Part shown: positions 46,164 through 57,899 of the stretch, in pieces
Numbering within the stretch: the stretch's first letter is position 1
Layout of the letters: every line of letters starts with the position of its first letter
Assembly: GCA_946800325.1 (NCBI GenBank)
Contig: OX326959.1
Span: 29,277,115 to 29,341,114, forward strand
Reading direction: 5' to 3'
Length of the DNA: 64,000 nucleotides
Source: Luzula sylvatica
Lineage: Eukaryota; Streptophyta; Magnoliopsida; Poales; Juncaceae
The notes under the pieces: generated by a model
Databases searched by the model: none
What the model was told of the DNA's origin: nothing
What the model saw: only the letters and a program-made list of their open reading frames with translations
Program-made: the position numbers and the translations under genes

Positions 46164-46434
46164 ATTTATACTTCATTTTTTATTTTTATTTTTGTTATTT
46201 ACATTTATGTAGTTGCATCCAATTAAATTAGGAATCTATTATTGTTTTAATTTGAAAAATACAACAATTTTTTACAGCTTATTTTATGTTTTAGGGTTAA
46301 GTAGTTAAAAAAATGTGAATTTTTGTTTAGGCCCCCAACCCCCCCTTTTAATTTTTTTTAGAGAGAATTTGTAACGATATTAGGGGGGGTTACTATATTA
46401 TTTATATGTATTATTAATTTTTTAGTGTTACCAC

Positions 46435-47142
46435 CACTACAACAATGTCAGGGTTCAAATGCATTTTTATATGCTGCTAAATGCATGTTTTAATGCTGTC
46501 ACGCACATTTGGCAGCATTAGGTTGAAATGCTCTCCGGGGTGGTGTCCTCTGAAGTTATGAGAGCATTTCACAAAACGCTATGTAATTGTGAAATCAACA
46601 GCATATATTTATGTCGTCAATGATACTATAACATCGAGAGCATTTATTAATGCCATCATTTGTTCAAAAAAAATGCATTTACAAATGCTACAATATGTTT
46701 AGACAGCATTTTTGAAGTAGATGGGGAATATCAAATGACGGCATTTATAAATATCGTCAATACGATAAAAATAAAGAATTTACAAATGCTGTCATATGCT
46801 CAAATGTATTGAATTATGAGAAGTAAAGGCATTAACAAATATCTAATTACAGCATTAAAAAATGCATCCAATTGTGACAATAAAAGCATTTACAAATGCA
46901 TGGGCATGATCATGAAAATGGACAAATAGTTGCATTTGAAAATGCTTCAGTTGAGAAAATTAGTAGCATTCAAAAAATGCATTGTATTGCATAAATTTAC
47001 GACATCTCAAAATGCTTGTAATGTAAAAATCAACAAAAATTAAAAATGCATTCAATGTTCAATTGCCGACATTTATATATATCATGTATTTGCATTTATA
47101 AAATTATACCCAAAAAAATCTCAATTAAAATATAAAATTGAA
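46435..47142. mobile_element. CACTA element, left terminus and subterminal region
   Basis: CACTACAACAATGTCAGGG starts at 46435, directly after GTTACCAC. In copy B this flank continues as GTTACCACGGGCG (21310-21322), so the junction is a true insertion point. The next 650 bases carry many palindromic words of the type GCATTTnnAAATGC. The right end is not found in the window. No transposase was recognised; the interior may continue to about 53.5 kb around two nested elements. Confidence 0.75.
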
Positions 47143-47151
47143 TTTTATTTA
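47143..47151. repeat. MULE target-site duplication, left
   Basis: TTTTATTTA, identical to 50460-50468. Confidence 0.88.
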
Positions 47152-47499
47152 GAAAAAAGCTCACTTTTGCCCCTGAACTGTAATTTTGTTCATTTTGCCC
47201 CCTGAATTCTCGATTTTGCTCACTTTTGCCCCTTCCATCAGTTAACTGCCCAGTCAGCAGTTAAGTGATGACGTGGCAGTGATGACGTGGCAATTTTTAG
47301 ATAATTTTAGTGCTGACGTGGCAAAATTTATAATATAAAATTATACATCCATAATTATATCCATTAACCATTATAATCCAACCCATTAATCATTAATTAA
47401 ATCCAAACCCAACAACCAAAAAATAAATCCAAACCCAATAATTAACCCATCTCTCCCCCCCCACCCCCTCTTCTCTCACGAGCTCCCTGTGGACTCTCT

Positions 47500-47501
<2 letters not shown>

Positions 47502-47535
<34 letters not shown>

Positions 47536-47574
47536 CGACCCCTGCATGGATGCCGCGCCCAGACCCCACCCCCT

Positions 47575-47617
<43 letters not shown>
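47502..47617. repeat. (GA)n and (CT)n pair inside the MULE
   Basis: A GA run (47502-47532) and a CT run (about 47580-47617) separated by about 50 bases. The two could pair as a hairpin. Frames across them are low-complexity Arg-Glu or Ser-Leu repeats, not genes. Confidence 0.85.
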
Positions 47618-47619
<2 letters not shown>

Positions 47620-48002
47620 GCCATTATCTAGCACTTCAAAGTTCAAACCCCTTTCTTTATCTTCATCAGATCTCAGGCGAAGCTCCATGAGGCTCAAACA
47701 CAAGGCTTACTCACATGACGAACCTCCAGGAGGGTTTTGCAAGTTCCCACAAGATGGAGCTCCATCACAGGAGGACGAAGCTTCATCACAAGAGGAAACT
47801 CCATCAAGATGTTCCCTAAAGGTCCTCGTTATTGCTCACAAAAGACGAGGCGAAGCTCCGTCACGAAGTTTCTCTAGATTATGAAAAGCGCAGAGTAAGA
47901 ATAATGTGGCGAGAAATGTGATATTGGATCATGCCTAGAAGTTGTTCGATGAAATGCCACATAGTATATAGTTAATGTATGACATAGATATTGGATCTCT
48001 CC

Positions 48003-48005
<3 letters not shown>

Positions 48006-48079
<74 letters not shown>
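48006..48079. repeat. (CT)n microsatellite inside the MULE
   Basis: About 37 CT units lie 225 bases before the first coding exon of the enclosed gene. They may act as a leader or promoter element. Confidence 0.95.
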
Positions 48080-48083
<4 letters not shown>

Positions 48084-48304
48084 GATCAATAAGAAAATTA
48101 GGGTTATTTTAGTAGAATTTAGGGTTGTGTTAGTGCAAGTTGCCCCCAAATTTAGGGTTATGTTAGTGCAATTTTTACCCAAAAAACAGCAATTTTCTGA
48201 TCATGAATTGGCTACAATTGCGAAGCAAATTTGGTTTGTTTTCTAACTTACTGTTCAAATTTGAATTTTTAAATTAGTTACTTGAAAACTGGGTTGGAAG
48301 AGGC

Positions 48305-48834
48305 ATGCTCCAAATATTGTAAGTAAACTTCTCTCTTTCGACACTAATTTTCTATCAATTTATCTTTTGCATTAGATCAATAAGAAAATTTCGAGTAATT
48401 GATTGATTTGAATGGTTTAATTTACAGCGTTGCGGTGATGACAAGAGCGCTCCCAAATGCAGAGACCAAGGATATAATTCTGTTACAGGAGATATCCAGT
48501 TACTTTCTTCTTGCTTGTGGCTTGATCTATGTCGTCTCGGTAAAACTCACCATTTTCATCAATTTCTAAAATTAGGGTTCCATATTTTCTAATAATTGAT
48601 GAAAATGATATATTTTAGGGTGTTTGTTGTTTTCAAATTTGGAAACGTCAAAGGGAGAAAAAGGAAATTACACGAGGCCAAGCCGCCAAAGATCTCGAGG
48701 TAATTGCACTTTGAAATATTTTTCACTCGACACCAAATGACAATTCGCTTAACACCTTATATATTTTTCGCGTATAGGAATTAGAAAGGCGAAGAGAAGA
48801 ACTCGAGGCTCTATTACTGGCCGAGGCGGCCTAA
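48305..48834 (+). CDS. Spliced small membrane protein (or 3' gene fragment) carried by the MULE
   Basis: Exons 48305-48318, 48428-48539, 48619-48699 and 48778-48834, all with GT-AG introns, join to 87 residues. The product starts MLQIFVAVMTRALPNAET, has one hydrophobic segment (YFLLACGLIYVVSGVCCF, residues about 30-47), then a basic and acidic coiled-coil tail (KRQREKKEITRGQAAKDLE, ELERRREELEAL). The frame stays open upstream of the Met to an AG at 48276-48277 (LLENWVGRGM), so the first exon may be internal and the gene 5'-truncated. The layout of GRG-rich loop, helix and charged tail recalls Tvp15/COPI-associated Golgi membrane proteins, but that is a weak guess. Clean splice sites and no stops argue for a recent capture or selection. 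Confidence 0.6.
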
Positions 48835-49318
48835 ATAACCAATCAATCAATCCATTTATTTGTTTATTTCTTCAATTTAATCAAATAAGCTTTGGATTCT
48901 TGGTATTTTTATGATGTATATTTCAAATGATTGTGCAAATAAACTTGATTGTGTTTAAATTTGATATTTGTTCATTTTTTTGTGATGCTACTAATTAGGC
49001 AATTTCTCCTTCATTCTCTGTGACTATTGCGCAAGTTCAGAATCAAATTATATCATAACACCATAATAAAGTTTACACATGGCAAGTTTTAACAAACAAT
49101 GTAACAAGCATAGAACTCAAAAAGAGCACAAAAAAAAAAATGTTTATGATTGATTTACATGATTTTTCCTAATTTTTTGAATCCTAAATAACCTACCAAT
49201 ACAATAATATGAAAATAACAGAAAAAAAAATACAACAAAAGTTGCTCCATAACCCTACAAACTGTACAAATTCATAAATTCATCATTACATGTATGTTAG
49301 TCTCTAATAATTATACTT

Positions 49319-49660
49319 TTACAAATAATAATAAATATTCGATACCATATAATTTTGCTCCCTAGGCAATACAACGGGGTGGTAATTTGCATTCCCACCC
49401 ATCATACTTACATGACTCGTATTATTATTATTATAATTACTCGTATTATTATTCGATACCATATAATTTTGCTGCTGCGGCGAAATATTATACGACATTA
49501 TTTCATGGTTCGGATATGGCCGTGTATACGAATTCGAGATATAATTCGAATGTTGCGGCGAAATATTGTACGATATTATTTCAGGGTTCGAGTGCAGTCT
49601 TGCGTGAGCTCCGTTCATATTCGTCTCGCTGTTCCAACAAAAATAATAATTAATATTCCT
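49319..49660 (-). pseudogene. Asn/Tyr-rich coding fragment inside the MULE
   Basis: 99-codon frame from 49618 with two imperfect repeats of about 25 residues (NPEIISYNISPQHSNYIS and NHEIMSYNISPQQQNYMVS). A possible 3' splice site (AACAG at about 49636) links it to GKQSM-type codons near 49700, but the upstream frame meets a stop. I recognise no domain. It is probably a second captured exon or degenerate coding scrap. Confidence 0.35.
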
Positions 49661-50459
49661 TTAATTAAATATATAAATTAATAATGGCTTACCACATGGA
49701 TTGTTTGCCTTTATCACTCTTATTCGAAGGAGGCTATTTCCTTTCCCTCGGAAATTAACCCTAATTTGCTGTTTTTTGGCTAAAATTAACCCTAAAATTC
49801 CACTCCAAACCCTAATTTCAGAAAATTGGGGAAAAATTAACATCTTTCTTAGTGTTTGAGAGAAAGAGATAGATGAATCCACATTTCTCTCGCGAGAGAG
49901 AGAAAGAGAAAGAGCCAGCGAGAAAGAGAGAGAGAAAGAGAAAGAGAAAGAGAATAGCTAACCTCACGACCTTGGCGAGAGCGCGAGAGAGAGAGGAGTC
50001 GACCTTTCTTAACGCGAGAGAGAGAGGGCGAGAGAGAGCCACTGGAGAGAGAGGGCACCTTGGCGAAGCTTCAATGGAGCGAGAGGAGCTTGGCGAGAGA
50101 GAGAGAGCCACTGGAGGAGAGAGGGGTTAAATTTGGGTTAATGGGTTTGAGTTTATTTTATTGTTATTGGGTTTGGGTTTAATTAATGGTTAATGGATTG
50201 GGTTATAATGGTTAATGGGTATGATTATGAATGTATAATTTTATAATTTAAATTTTGTCATATCATCAATACAATCATCAAAAAAATTGCCACATCACAC
50301 TACCAAGTCATCACTTAACTGCTGACTGAGCAGATAACTGATGGAAGGGGCAAAAATGAGCAAAATCGAAAGTTCAGGAGATAAAATGAACAAAATTAAA
50401 TTTTGGAGGGCAACTTGCACTTTTTAGTACAATTCAGGAGGCAAAAGTGAACTTTTTTC

Positions 50460-50468
50460 TTTTATTTA
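50460..50468. repeat. MULE target-site duplication, right
   Basis: TTTTATTTA, identical to 47143-47151. Confidence 0.88.
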
Positions 50469-50578
50469 ATACTAAATTCAATTACTATCATACAAAAAAT
50501 ATCCATCAACAATTACAAAATTAAATATACAATTATCATTTAACATCGAAATTAACCTAAATCTATACATACTACAAC

Positions 50579-51118
50579 CAATGTTCTAAAAATCGGTCTA
50601 GGCGGCCGCCTAGGCGGCGCCTAGGCGCTAGGCGTTGGGAAAACGCCCACGTTTAGCCTAGGCGTTCCTGTCTAGGCGGAATTCCGTCTAGGCCCGCATA
50701 ATTCCGCCTAGGTCCGCCCAGGCCAATTTTTTTTTTTTTTTTTTTTTCTTTTTTAAGACCCACAACTCATTTCCTTTCTTATTTCTATTTTTAGTAATTT
50801 TATTTTGTGATTTATTTGAATTTGTATTAATGATATTTTGTAGATTTCATGTTACAATTTGTTTGGACGTTATTTTAAATAAATTAATATGTAGATTTCA
50901 TGTTATGATTTGTTTGGATGTTGTTTTAAATAAATCAATATACATTATTTTTAGTATAAAAAATTATAGCACAAATTATAATATATAAAAATTAAAAAAT
51001 GACAAAAACTATGTAAAATTACAAATCCGTCTAGATCCGATTAATCCCCGATTAATCCCTCTAGGCGCTAGACGGTGCCCGTCCGCCCGACTAGCGCCTA
51101 GCGATTTCTGTAACATTG
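50579..51118. mobile_element. hAT-type MITE, 540 bp, GC-rich ends
   Basis: Ends are CAATGTTCTAAAAATCG (left) and the inverse of CAATGTTACAGAAATCG (right), flanked by the 8-bp duplication ACTACAAC (50571-50578 and 51119-51126). An 8-bp duplication and a CA start fit hAT. Just inside both ends are GC-rich words of CTAGGCGCTAGGCG type that can fold back. The interior is AT-rich and non-coding. Confidence 0.82.
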
Positions 51119-51126
51119 ACTACAAC

Positions 51127-53540
51127 CATACAAACATAATTTTGAAGCATTCCATAAATCGCAAGTCCCCTCCTCATTTGTGATCATGCCAAAACATCCT
51201 CCTTTGCTGGGAATTTACAAACCTGCCCCTCGTTACAAAATATAGGTCCCTACAGGCTACATTATTAAATCAAAATTGCCGTTGCGACCCTATGCAAAAC
51301 AGCCCTTGTATCACCAAAACAGCCCTTGTATCCTTTGCTGGGAAGTTAAACAAATCAAACTTCGTGACATTGAAAAAAACATTTTGAAAAAAGTGTTCGC
51401 AATTACCATGCTGTAATTTAAGCCAAATCAACTCTTCAAATGATCTTCAATTACATTATCTTCGCCGAAAACAAGCTCCCCTGCAACACAACCATCCATG
51501 CACACGTCCAGCCCGGCGAGCAGGTGCTTCTTGACTACAAAAAAAGAGAAACAAAAAAATGCAGGCTCTAGCCAAGAAGCTCGCAGTCAGCTTGGCTACA
51601 GAGAATCACTTACCAAGCACGAAGGTGCCAGACAAAGCTACTTGAGCCATATGCGGGGGAACTCACACGTCAATGAAGCTTAAAATATAACAAAAAATAA
51701 TATTAATTTAGAGATTTGGAAGGTCGAAATATCTTTAGAAAAGATTCAAACACTAAAATAATGAAGTAAACAAACCTGATCTGGATTGGCGAAAAAATCC
51801 TCAAAATTAAATCTCGACATTCAGGAGAAATACGCACAATAGTATTGAATCGTATATTGAACGCCTAATATTCACTGCATTAATTTCAAGTGTTGAAGGG
51901 GAGAAAGAGAGGAAACAAAATCAAATCCCTTACATAGCATCAACAAGTCATTCTCAGCCTCTTTACCCGTTAAGATTCTTCTCTGGCTGTACAGAAAATG
52001 AAGACAACATTTTAGTTTCCCAATTTAATAACATGAATAAGTCTCCAAATATTAACAAAAAATTTAACATAAGTAATGGAAGACATTTCTCAAGCTTAGA
52101 AATGTGACAAAGGGTTACACGATATAATAAACAATCGCAATTGTTAGAGAGACTTATTGTTTCGTCATGGACTTGCATAAAATTCAAAACTAAATGAATA
52201 CAGTAAAAATATGTATAACAATTCTTTAATAAAAAATCGAAACTAAAAGGAAAAAATAAACACAACTATAATACCCTTCTATATTGATTTACACCTAGAA
52301 AACTAAACAAACTAACCGAAACCAACACATCTAAGAATGCTAGTGAAGTTTGGCATTATTATACAAAATAGAACAACAAATATTAACATAAATTAAATTG
52401 GCAATTGGAACACATACCTATCAACGTGTACATCTGATTTAGACATCGCTTCTTTCCATGCACCACATAATATCACTGAATCGTGAATTCTCATCCTTCA
52501 AACCCGAACTGAGTAACTATGCACATACAAATGAGGAAGTAATAAAAGAGTTAAAATGATATTGAAACAAATATTAAAATTTAAACCAATAAACCAATAA
52601 AAATGAAATTTATATGATTAATTTATATTTTAAAAAAAATTGTAAGTACCATCTAGTGACAATAACTGGTTGTTGAAAGAGAAGCGAGTTAAAGAAAAGA
52701 TCACCGAATGAAGTGCGACATGAGCCAAAATCAATTTTAATCCCTAAAGTTGGAACCCCGAGAATTCATTTTCTGAAGACTTCTGCAAAATCAATTTTAA
52801 TTACAAAACAATTGAGCGATTGACAAGATTGTAGTTACCAATATCAAGTGCAGCATGTGCCTTCTCCTCTGCCAACTGATGAGTGACGACGCCTTCAGTG
52901 GCAAGTCTGCTGATTATGTACAACATAGAGAAACTCGTCCAGAGGATCTTTCTCCTTCAGTGACTATGGATGTCATCTCCATGCCCGATCTAGGCTTCTT
53001 TCTGAGATAAACTCGAGAGGGGATTATTGAATAACTTAGAATTGCAATATCATAAGAATAAAATCCAACAATAACAACAATATTCAGAAATGTTCAGTCA
53101 ATCTGCAGTAAAATTGACGAAAAATTGTGAATATTTGCGTTACTGGCAATCTTGGACTCTAGGGCTTGCTCCTGGTAGGGTGGAATGGCTACGGAGAGAG
53201 GCCGTCGCTTGGCGTCGTCGTGGTGGTGTCCTACTGGCTCCTTGGCATCGTCGAGGTGGCTACATAGAGAGGCCATCGCTTGGCGTCGTGTTGGTTGTGT
53301 ACTGTTGTCTGTTTGGCGCCGTCAAGCTGGCTACAAAGAAAGAGAGTAGGAGAGAGATGGTTTTGGGTAAAGGTCTCGTGGTTTTTTTTTTTGGGCGAGA
53401 AATAATAGAATGATGAAGAGGGTGGAGGGGAGTTTGGGGTTTTTTCAATTTTTTGACCAAAATTTTTGGCGGGATAAGTAGAATTAATTTGGGAAATTTT
53501 ACTTTTCCATTTCCCTCTTAATTTTCCAAATTTCAATTAA
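51127..53540. other. Repeat-derived sequence, no gene recognised
   Basis: Short frames only. Positions 51280-51340 contain a duplicated AACAGCCCTTGTATC. Positions 53180-53340 contain two imperfect copies of a GGCTACNNAGAGAGGCC...CGCTTGGCGTCGT unit. The block may be the interior of the CACTA that starts at 46435, but no transposase motif supports this. Confidence 0.45.
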
Positions 53541-56500
53541 CATGTGATTTTTTATAAGACATTTACAATGCTAATCAAAATGTTAATAAGCATGGTTTTT
53601 TTTTTTTTGCAAAAATTAATTAGCATGGTGAATGAACTATTAACGTATAGTTAACAAAAAAATTAATATTTAATTAAGATATTTATAAATTAACAATTAA
53701 TAATCAATACATATAAATTTATTATGTATATATTAATTGTTAATTTGCCATGTTAATTAAGATATTAATTGAGGTTGGGAGAAATGTGGAGGAAATGGAA
53801 GGAAGAGTAGATGGTCTAAATTAATCTTAGTACAACATAATCAGAGATTAAAAAATAATATAATATAATTAATAGACTAAATATGTGAGATTAGTTTCAG
53901 ATCGTGGTATGTCGGAGTTTAGTTTTACCACGTGTATATGTACTTATTAGTGATATATGATAATTTTTTTAATTTTAAATAATAAATAATAAATGTTGCG
54001 TGGATACTTCATAAAATCGAATTTACACGTATCGTCGTATTAGTATCGTATCATAAATCATATATTATCTTGCCGTATCGCCATATCCAATAGTCATCGT
54101 CGTATCGCCGTATCGACGTATTTGTGCAACAACACAGGTTTTAATAGATACGACTGTTAAGGTCAGTATTTTGAAAAAATAATTTCACACTCGAAATGAT
54201 ACGGTAGAGATTTTTCTTTAGAAGATCAAATTTTAATTGTAAATAAAGTTCACATCTTTTTTTAGAATTATTAATATAAAACAAAACTATATACATAAAT
54301 ATGTATTCTCACTACAAATGATATATTATTATTTATAAAGTTAATTTACAAATAATACCTATAATATGTAAACAAAAAATATTTTATCATCTCTGAATTT
54401 AATAAACATATTTTTGTATTATTTTATTAATTTAAAATCATTATAAATATTTTTTTAACATATACTAATTTAAAAAAACTATATGCCATATACATAATTT
54501 TAATCTTTTATTTATTATATATTTTATTATAGAGAACTAAAATTAAATAAAAATATGATATAAAAAATATTCCTAGAAATATCTGACAAATTAATATTAT
54601 TCTAGTATTTAATTTTAATGTTAAAAAGTTATTAATAAAAATAGTTACTAAATAGTATTTTTACCAAATTAGCAATGCATGAGTAAATATCAAAACTAGC
54701 ATTAAAATAATATTGTCGCTAGTTCTAGTTTCAATCATTAATTTTATTTCAACAATTTGTTTTGGAAAATAATATATTCCGCTCTAATGATATATATTGA
54801 CTGTGAATATGATGCAATGACCCTGAAAAATGTTATATTGACAATGAAACTAGTATATTGGCCTTGGAAAATAACATTATGATTCTCAAATTGTTATATT
54901 GATATTAATATTAGTTAGTATATTCATAATGAAAATTTATATTAACACTGCAGATGATAATCTACTATATTTATTAATCAATCAATTTTGTATATATTTA
55001 AATTTGAAAAAGACTATTTTGCACAGTCGAATGTATATTAACACTTCAATTTATATTAAAGATAAATAAAATGAATAGTTGAAGGAAGCATGCACATAAT
55101 AAAAAAAATTCAAGTCATAACTTCAATTATATTGAAAGGTGTTTTATAAACAACAAATAAATTACTAGCATAAAAATCTATATTTAACTATCACCAAAGT
55201 CGTTTAATAAAACATGTCAATTTCCAAGATAAAGAAAAAATACAAAATTACTTCAACAACTAATTTAGACATTCAAAATTCAAAAATCCAATTAATACAA
55301 AATTACTCACAAAATAGTTCCAACTTTCCACAGTTCCTGCATTATTGGGTTTTAACATAAATAAACTTGTATTACTAAGTATTTACAAACAAGTCCTTCA
55401 TTAGTATAAATTGTAAATTAACCCTTGGATTACTACAAAAATTGGCATTGCAATGTCCTTGAATTATCATGAAACTTCCAAACCAATGTCCTTGAAAGAA
55501 AATCCAATACAATTTACTAAGATGTAAAAAGAAAAAAAGTCAAAATAAAAGTAGAGAGCTTAAACTAATACTAGTTATCATAGTTTTTGATTCACAAGGT
55601 TTTGGTTTCGAAACAAACCATATCAGTTATGCTTGTTCGTTCCTCTTATATAGAAAGACGGCATATTAGACCCGGTCATCTCTAAAATAGCTCAAGAAAA
55701 ACAACATAGAAAAAGTAGAGAGAGGGGGGCGAGCACGTAGCCACTGTAATTCAGAGCCGAAATCGCACTTTCAGCCTACAAACATCAGAAAATAAAATAT
55801 TAAGAGAATTATAAATTTTGTATCGATACAGTAAGGAAGCTCATATAAAACTATATTCTAGATGCTTTGTTTTTCCATTCCAAAGTATGTTCCATAAATA
55901 ATTATAAAATGTGACGAACCTATAAGGTCTCTTTTCTAAAATGTGACGAACCTATATGGTCTCTTTTCTTCATCTGTAGCGCTAAGAAGCGTACTTGTCT
56001 TCAAATCTCGTACCAGTAATTATGATCAGGCGACACTTCAGATAATTCCTCAAACTCATACCCTAGAAAAATATGTAATTTTGCATATGAGCCCGTACAA
56101 TCTCTAATTTTGCATATCAGTCCCTATAATATGTAAATTTGCATATCAGTCCCTATAATATGTAAATTTGCATATTAGCCCATGGAATCTCTAATTTTAA
56201 AAACCAACCTCTGCAATCTCAAATTTTGCTTCTCAGCCCCTAAGCTCTAACTTTGCATATCAAGCCCTGCAAACTCTAATTGCACATATCAACCATTAGA
56301 GTTTGGTACTTAACCCCATGTAAACTCTAATTGCAAAAAAATATATTAAACACGATAACAATACTAATAGATTAAAAGTACCGTATTCCTCTCGTCTCTC
56401 ATGAATACCCATCAGCTTGCACCTCCATTTTAGGCATTTTGTCGAACACCATTGCTACATTCTATGAAAATATGCCAAACAAAATTCATGTAAAACCTGG

Positions 56501-56600
56501 TTCTCGAAAAATTCATGTCAATTCCTCAAGCACCTTCGCACATCAAAATATACCTCCAAAAATTCATTTATAAAATAGACCAAATATTCCTCAAGCACCT
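53541..56600. other. AT-rich repeat-like spacer
   Basis: No coding sequence. Visible structure: a cluster of CGTATCG words at 54005-54130, a 31-bp duplication (ATGTGACGAACCTATA...) at about 55907-55970, a 29-bp repeat array at 56083-56300, and a duplicated TTCCTCAAGCACCTTCGCACA at about 56521 and 56589. Confidence 0.55.
56083..56300. repeat. 29-bp tandem repeat array, degenerate
   Basis: Two exact units start at 56112 and 56141 (GCATATCAGTCCCTATAATA...). They are flanked by several weaker copies of the pattern TTTGCATATNAGCCC..., some five to seven in total. Confidence 0.75.
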
Positions 56601-56607
56601 TCGCACA

Positions 56608-56904
56608 GCAAAACTGTTGGCTGTGGAAGAGTGTGGACGTGGGACGCATGAAATACAACCGGAGGCGTGTCAAGACGGTGGGAGACGTGTGGTATGGGAC
56701 GCACGGACTAGTCACCAACGTGACACCGGAGAAGGAAATGATGCGAGCGATCAACCCGTCGTGCGTGATCAATTTCACGCTGGTAATCGTCTATCCTTCT
56801 ATTGCATCGTACCCTCGAAGTCATGGCGTGATCTTGGATTTTGGGAACCGGGCCGGGCCTTCATATCCGCTGCGCGGGTTCGGGGACGGGCTGAATTCCC
56901 AACA
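56608..56904 (+). repeat. 5' LTR remnant
   Basis: Matches 63545-63842 with a few substitutions. The upstream 800 bases of the LTR are missing; the junction lies at GCAAAACTGTTGG, next to a duplicated TTCCTCAAGCACCTTCGCACA. Confidence 0.85.
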
Positions 56905-56905
56905 G

Positions 56906-56916
56906 TGGTATCAGAG
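56906..56916 (+). promoter_or_regulatory. Primer-binding site for initiator tRNA-Met
   Basis: TGGTATCAGAG, one base after the LTR end CCCAACA. This is the standard plant LTR-retrotransposon primer-binding site. Confidence 0.9.
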
Positions 56917-57899
56917 GGATCGCCATCGATTCGTGGGTCGAATCATAGTCGTATATTTGATATACGCACGGGTTATCAAAGTTCGTACCCGTTTGCATGA
57001 TGTTACATCTAAAGAAAGTCAAATTTCGTTAAAATCACAAGTGGAATTCACTAGAGATCAATCAAAAGTTGATTTAGAGTATCTAGGAATGATCGTGAAA
57101 AGTTTCATGATTTATCGTTTTAGAAACGAACGAAAACGGAAGAAACGGCGAAATCTGCAGAAAAACAGTTTTTCTGCCGCCCCGGGGGCAGTTTTTGGCG
57201 CCCCGGACGCGTCGCGGGCATGATTTTCTCGCGCCCCTTGGGCCTCTGCATTACAACGAATGGGGCAGGGACCCCTTCTGGATGCTGATTTTGTTTCCGC
57301 GATAACTTTGGCTACGAAACTCGGAATTTTGAGTTATTTATATCGATATGATCGGCATCAATCATACTATCATATAAGATAAATAATTATTTAGAATAAT
57401 TAATTTTCCTAATTAGTACATATGCATTTATGAAAATCTTGTGATAGTGATATAATACGATTATGTCACGAAATGAAACATGCATAGGCATCATCCCTCA
57501 TAATATTTAAGTCATGAAAATGCCTTTCATGTCCACAACCACCGAGTTTGGTGTTACGTTTCACGTGGGTTCAGGCTAAAGTCGGGCACGTGATATTGTA
57601 ACTATCGAAAGGGTGGCAAGCATTAAATCAGGACTTGTGAGGCCCAGGCTAAAGTCGACTCACTAGTAGCTTATTTGAACGATACGTTGGATATGGTTGT
57701 GACTTAACCGTCCAGGCCAATCCAATTGGAGTTCGGGGCATAGATAGGATGCACACACGGAAATGGGATTGTATATGATACGATCCATCACCGAAATCCT
57801 ATAAAGGTTCAAGAGTCGCATATAATGCAATTGGATATAATCCTACCTAAATAACGGGATCCCACCCGACAGGCTAAAGTCACTTGTGGGAGGAACGGA

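Larger units (their letters stand above)
47152..50459. mobile_element. Mutator-like element with long TIRs carrying host-like exons
   Basis: The ends begin GAAAAAAGCTCACTTTTGCC (left) and the inverse of GAAAAAAGTTCACTTTTGCC (right). The inverted repeats extend about 310 bases (47152 to about 47470 and about 50130 to 50459). A perfect 9-bp duplication TTTTATTTA flanks it (47143-47151 and 50460-50468), typical of Mutator. There is no transposase inside. It holds spliced coding exons at 48.3-48.8 kb and a second fragment near 49.3-49.7 kb, which makes it a Pack-MULE candidate. It sits within the CACTA that starts at 46435. Confidence 0.88.

Noticed and set aside
47442..47884. Frames rich in Arg-Glu or Ser-Leu repeats
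   Set aside because: Translation of GA/CT microsatellites with no domain and no splice support.
49818..50130. Frames of Ser-Leu or Arg-Glu runs near the right MULE end
   Set aside because: Low-complexity translation of GA-rich sequence; it occurs in several frames at once.
56083..56300. CRISPR-like array of 29-bp repeats
   Set aside because: The units are directly tandem without spacers of distinct sequence, in a plant nuclear context. It is an ordinary tandem repeat.
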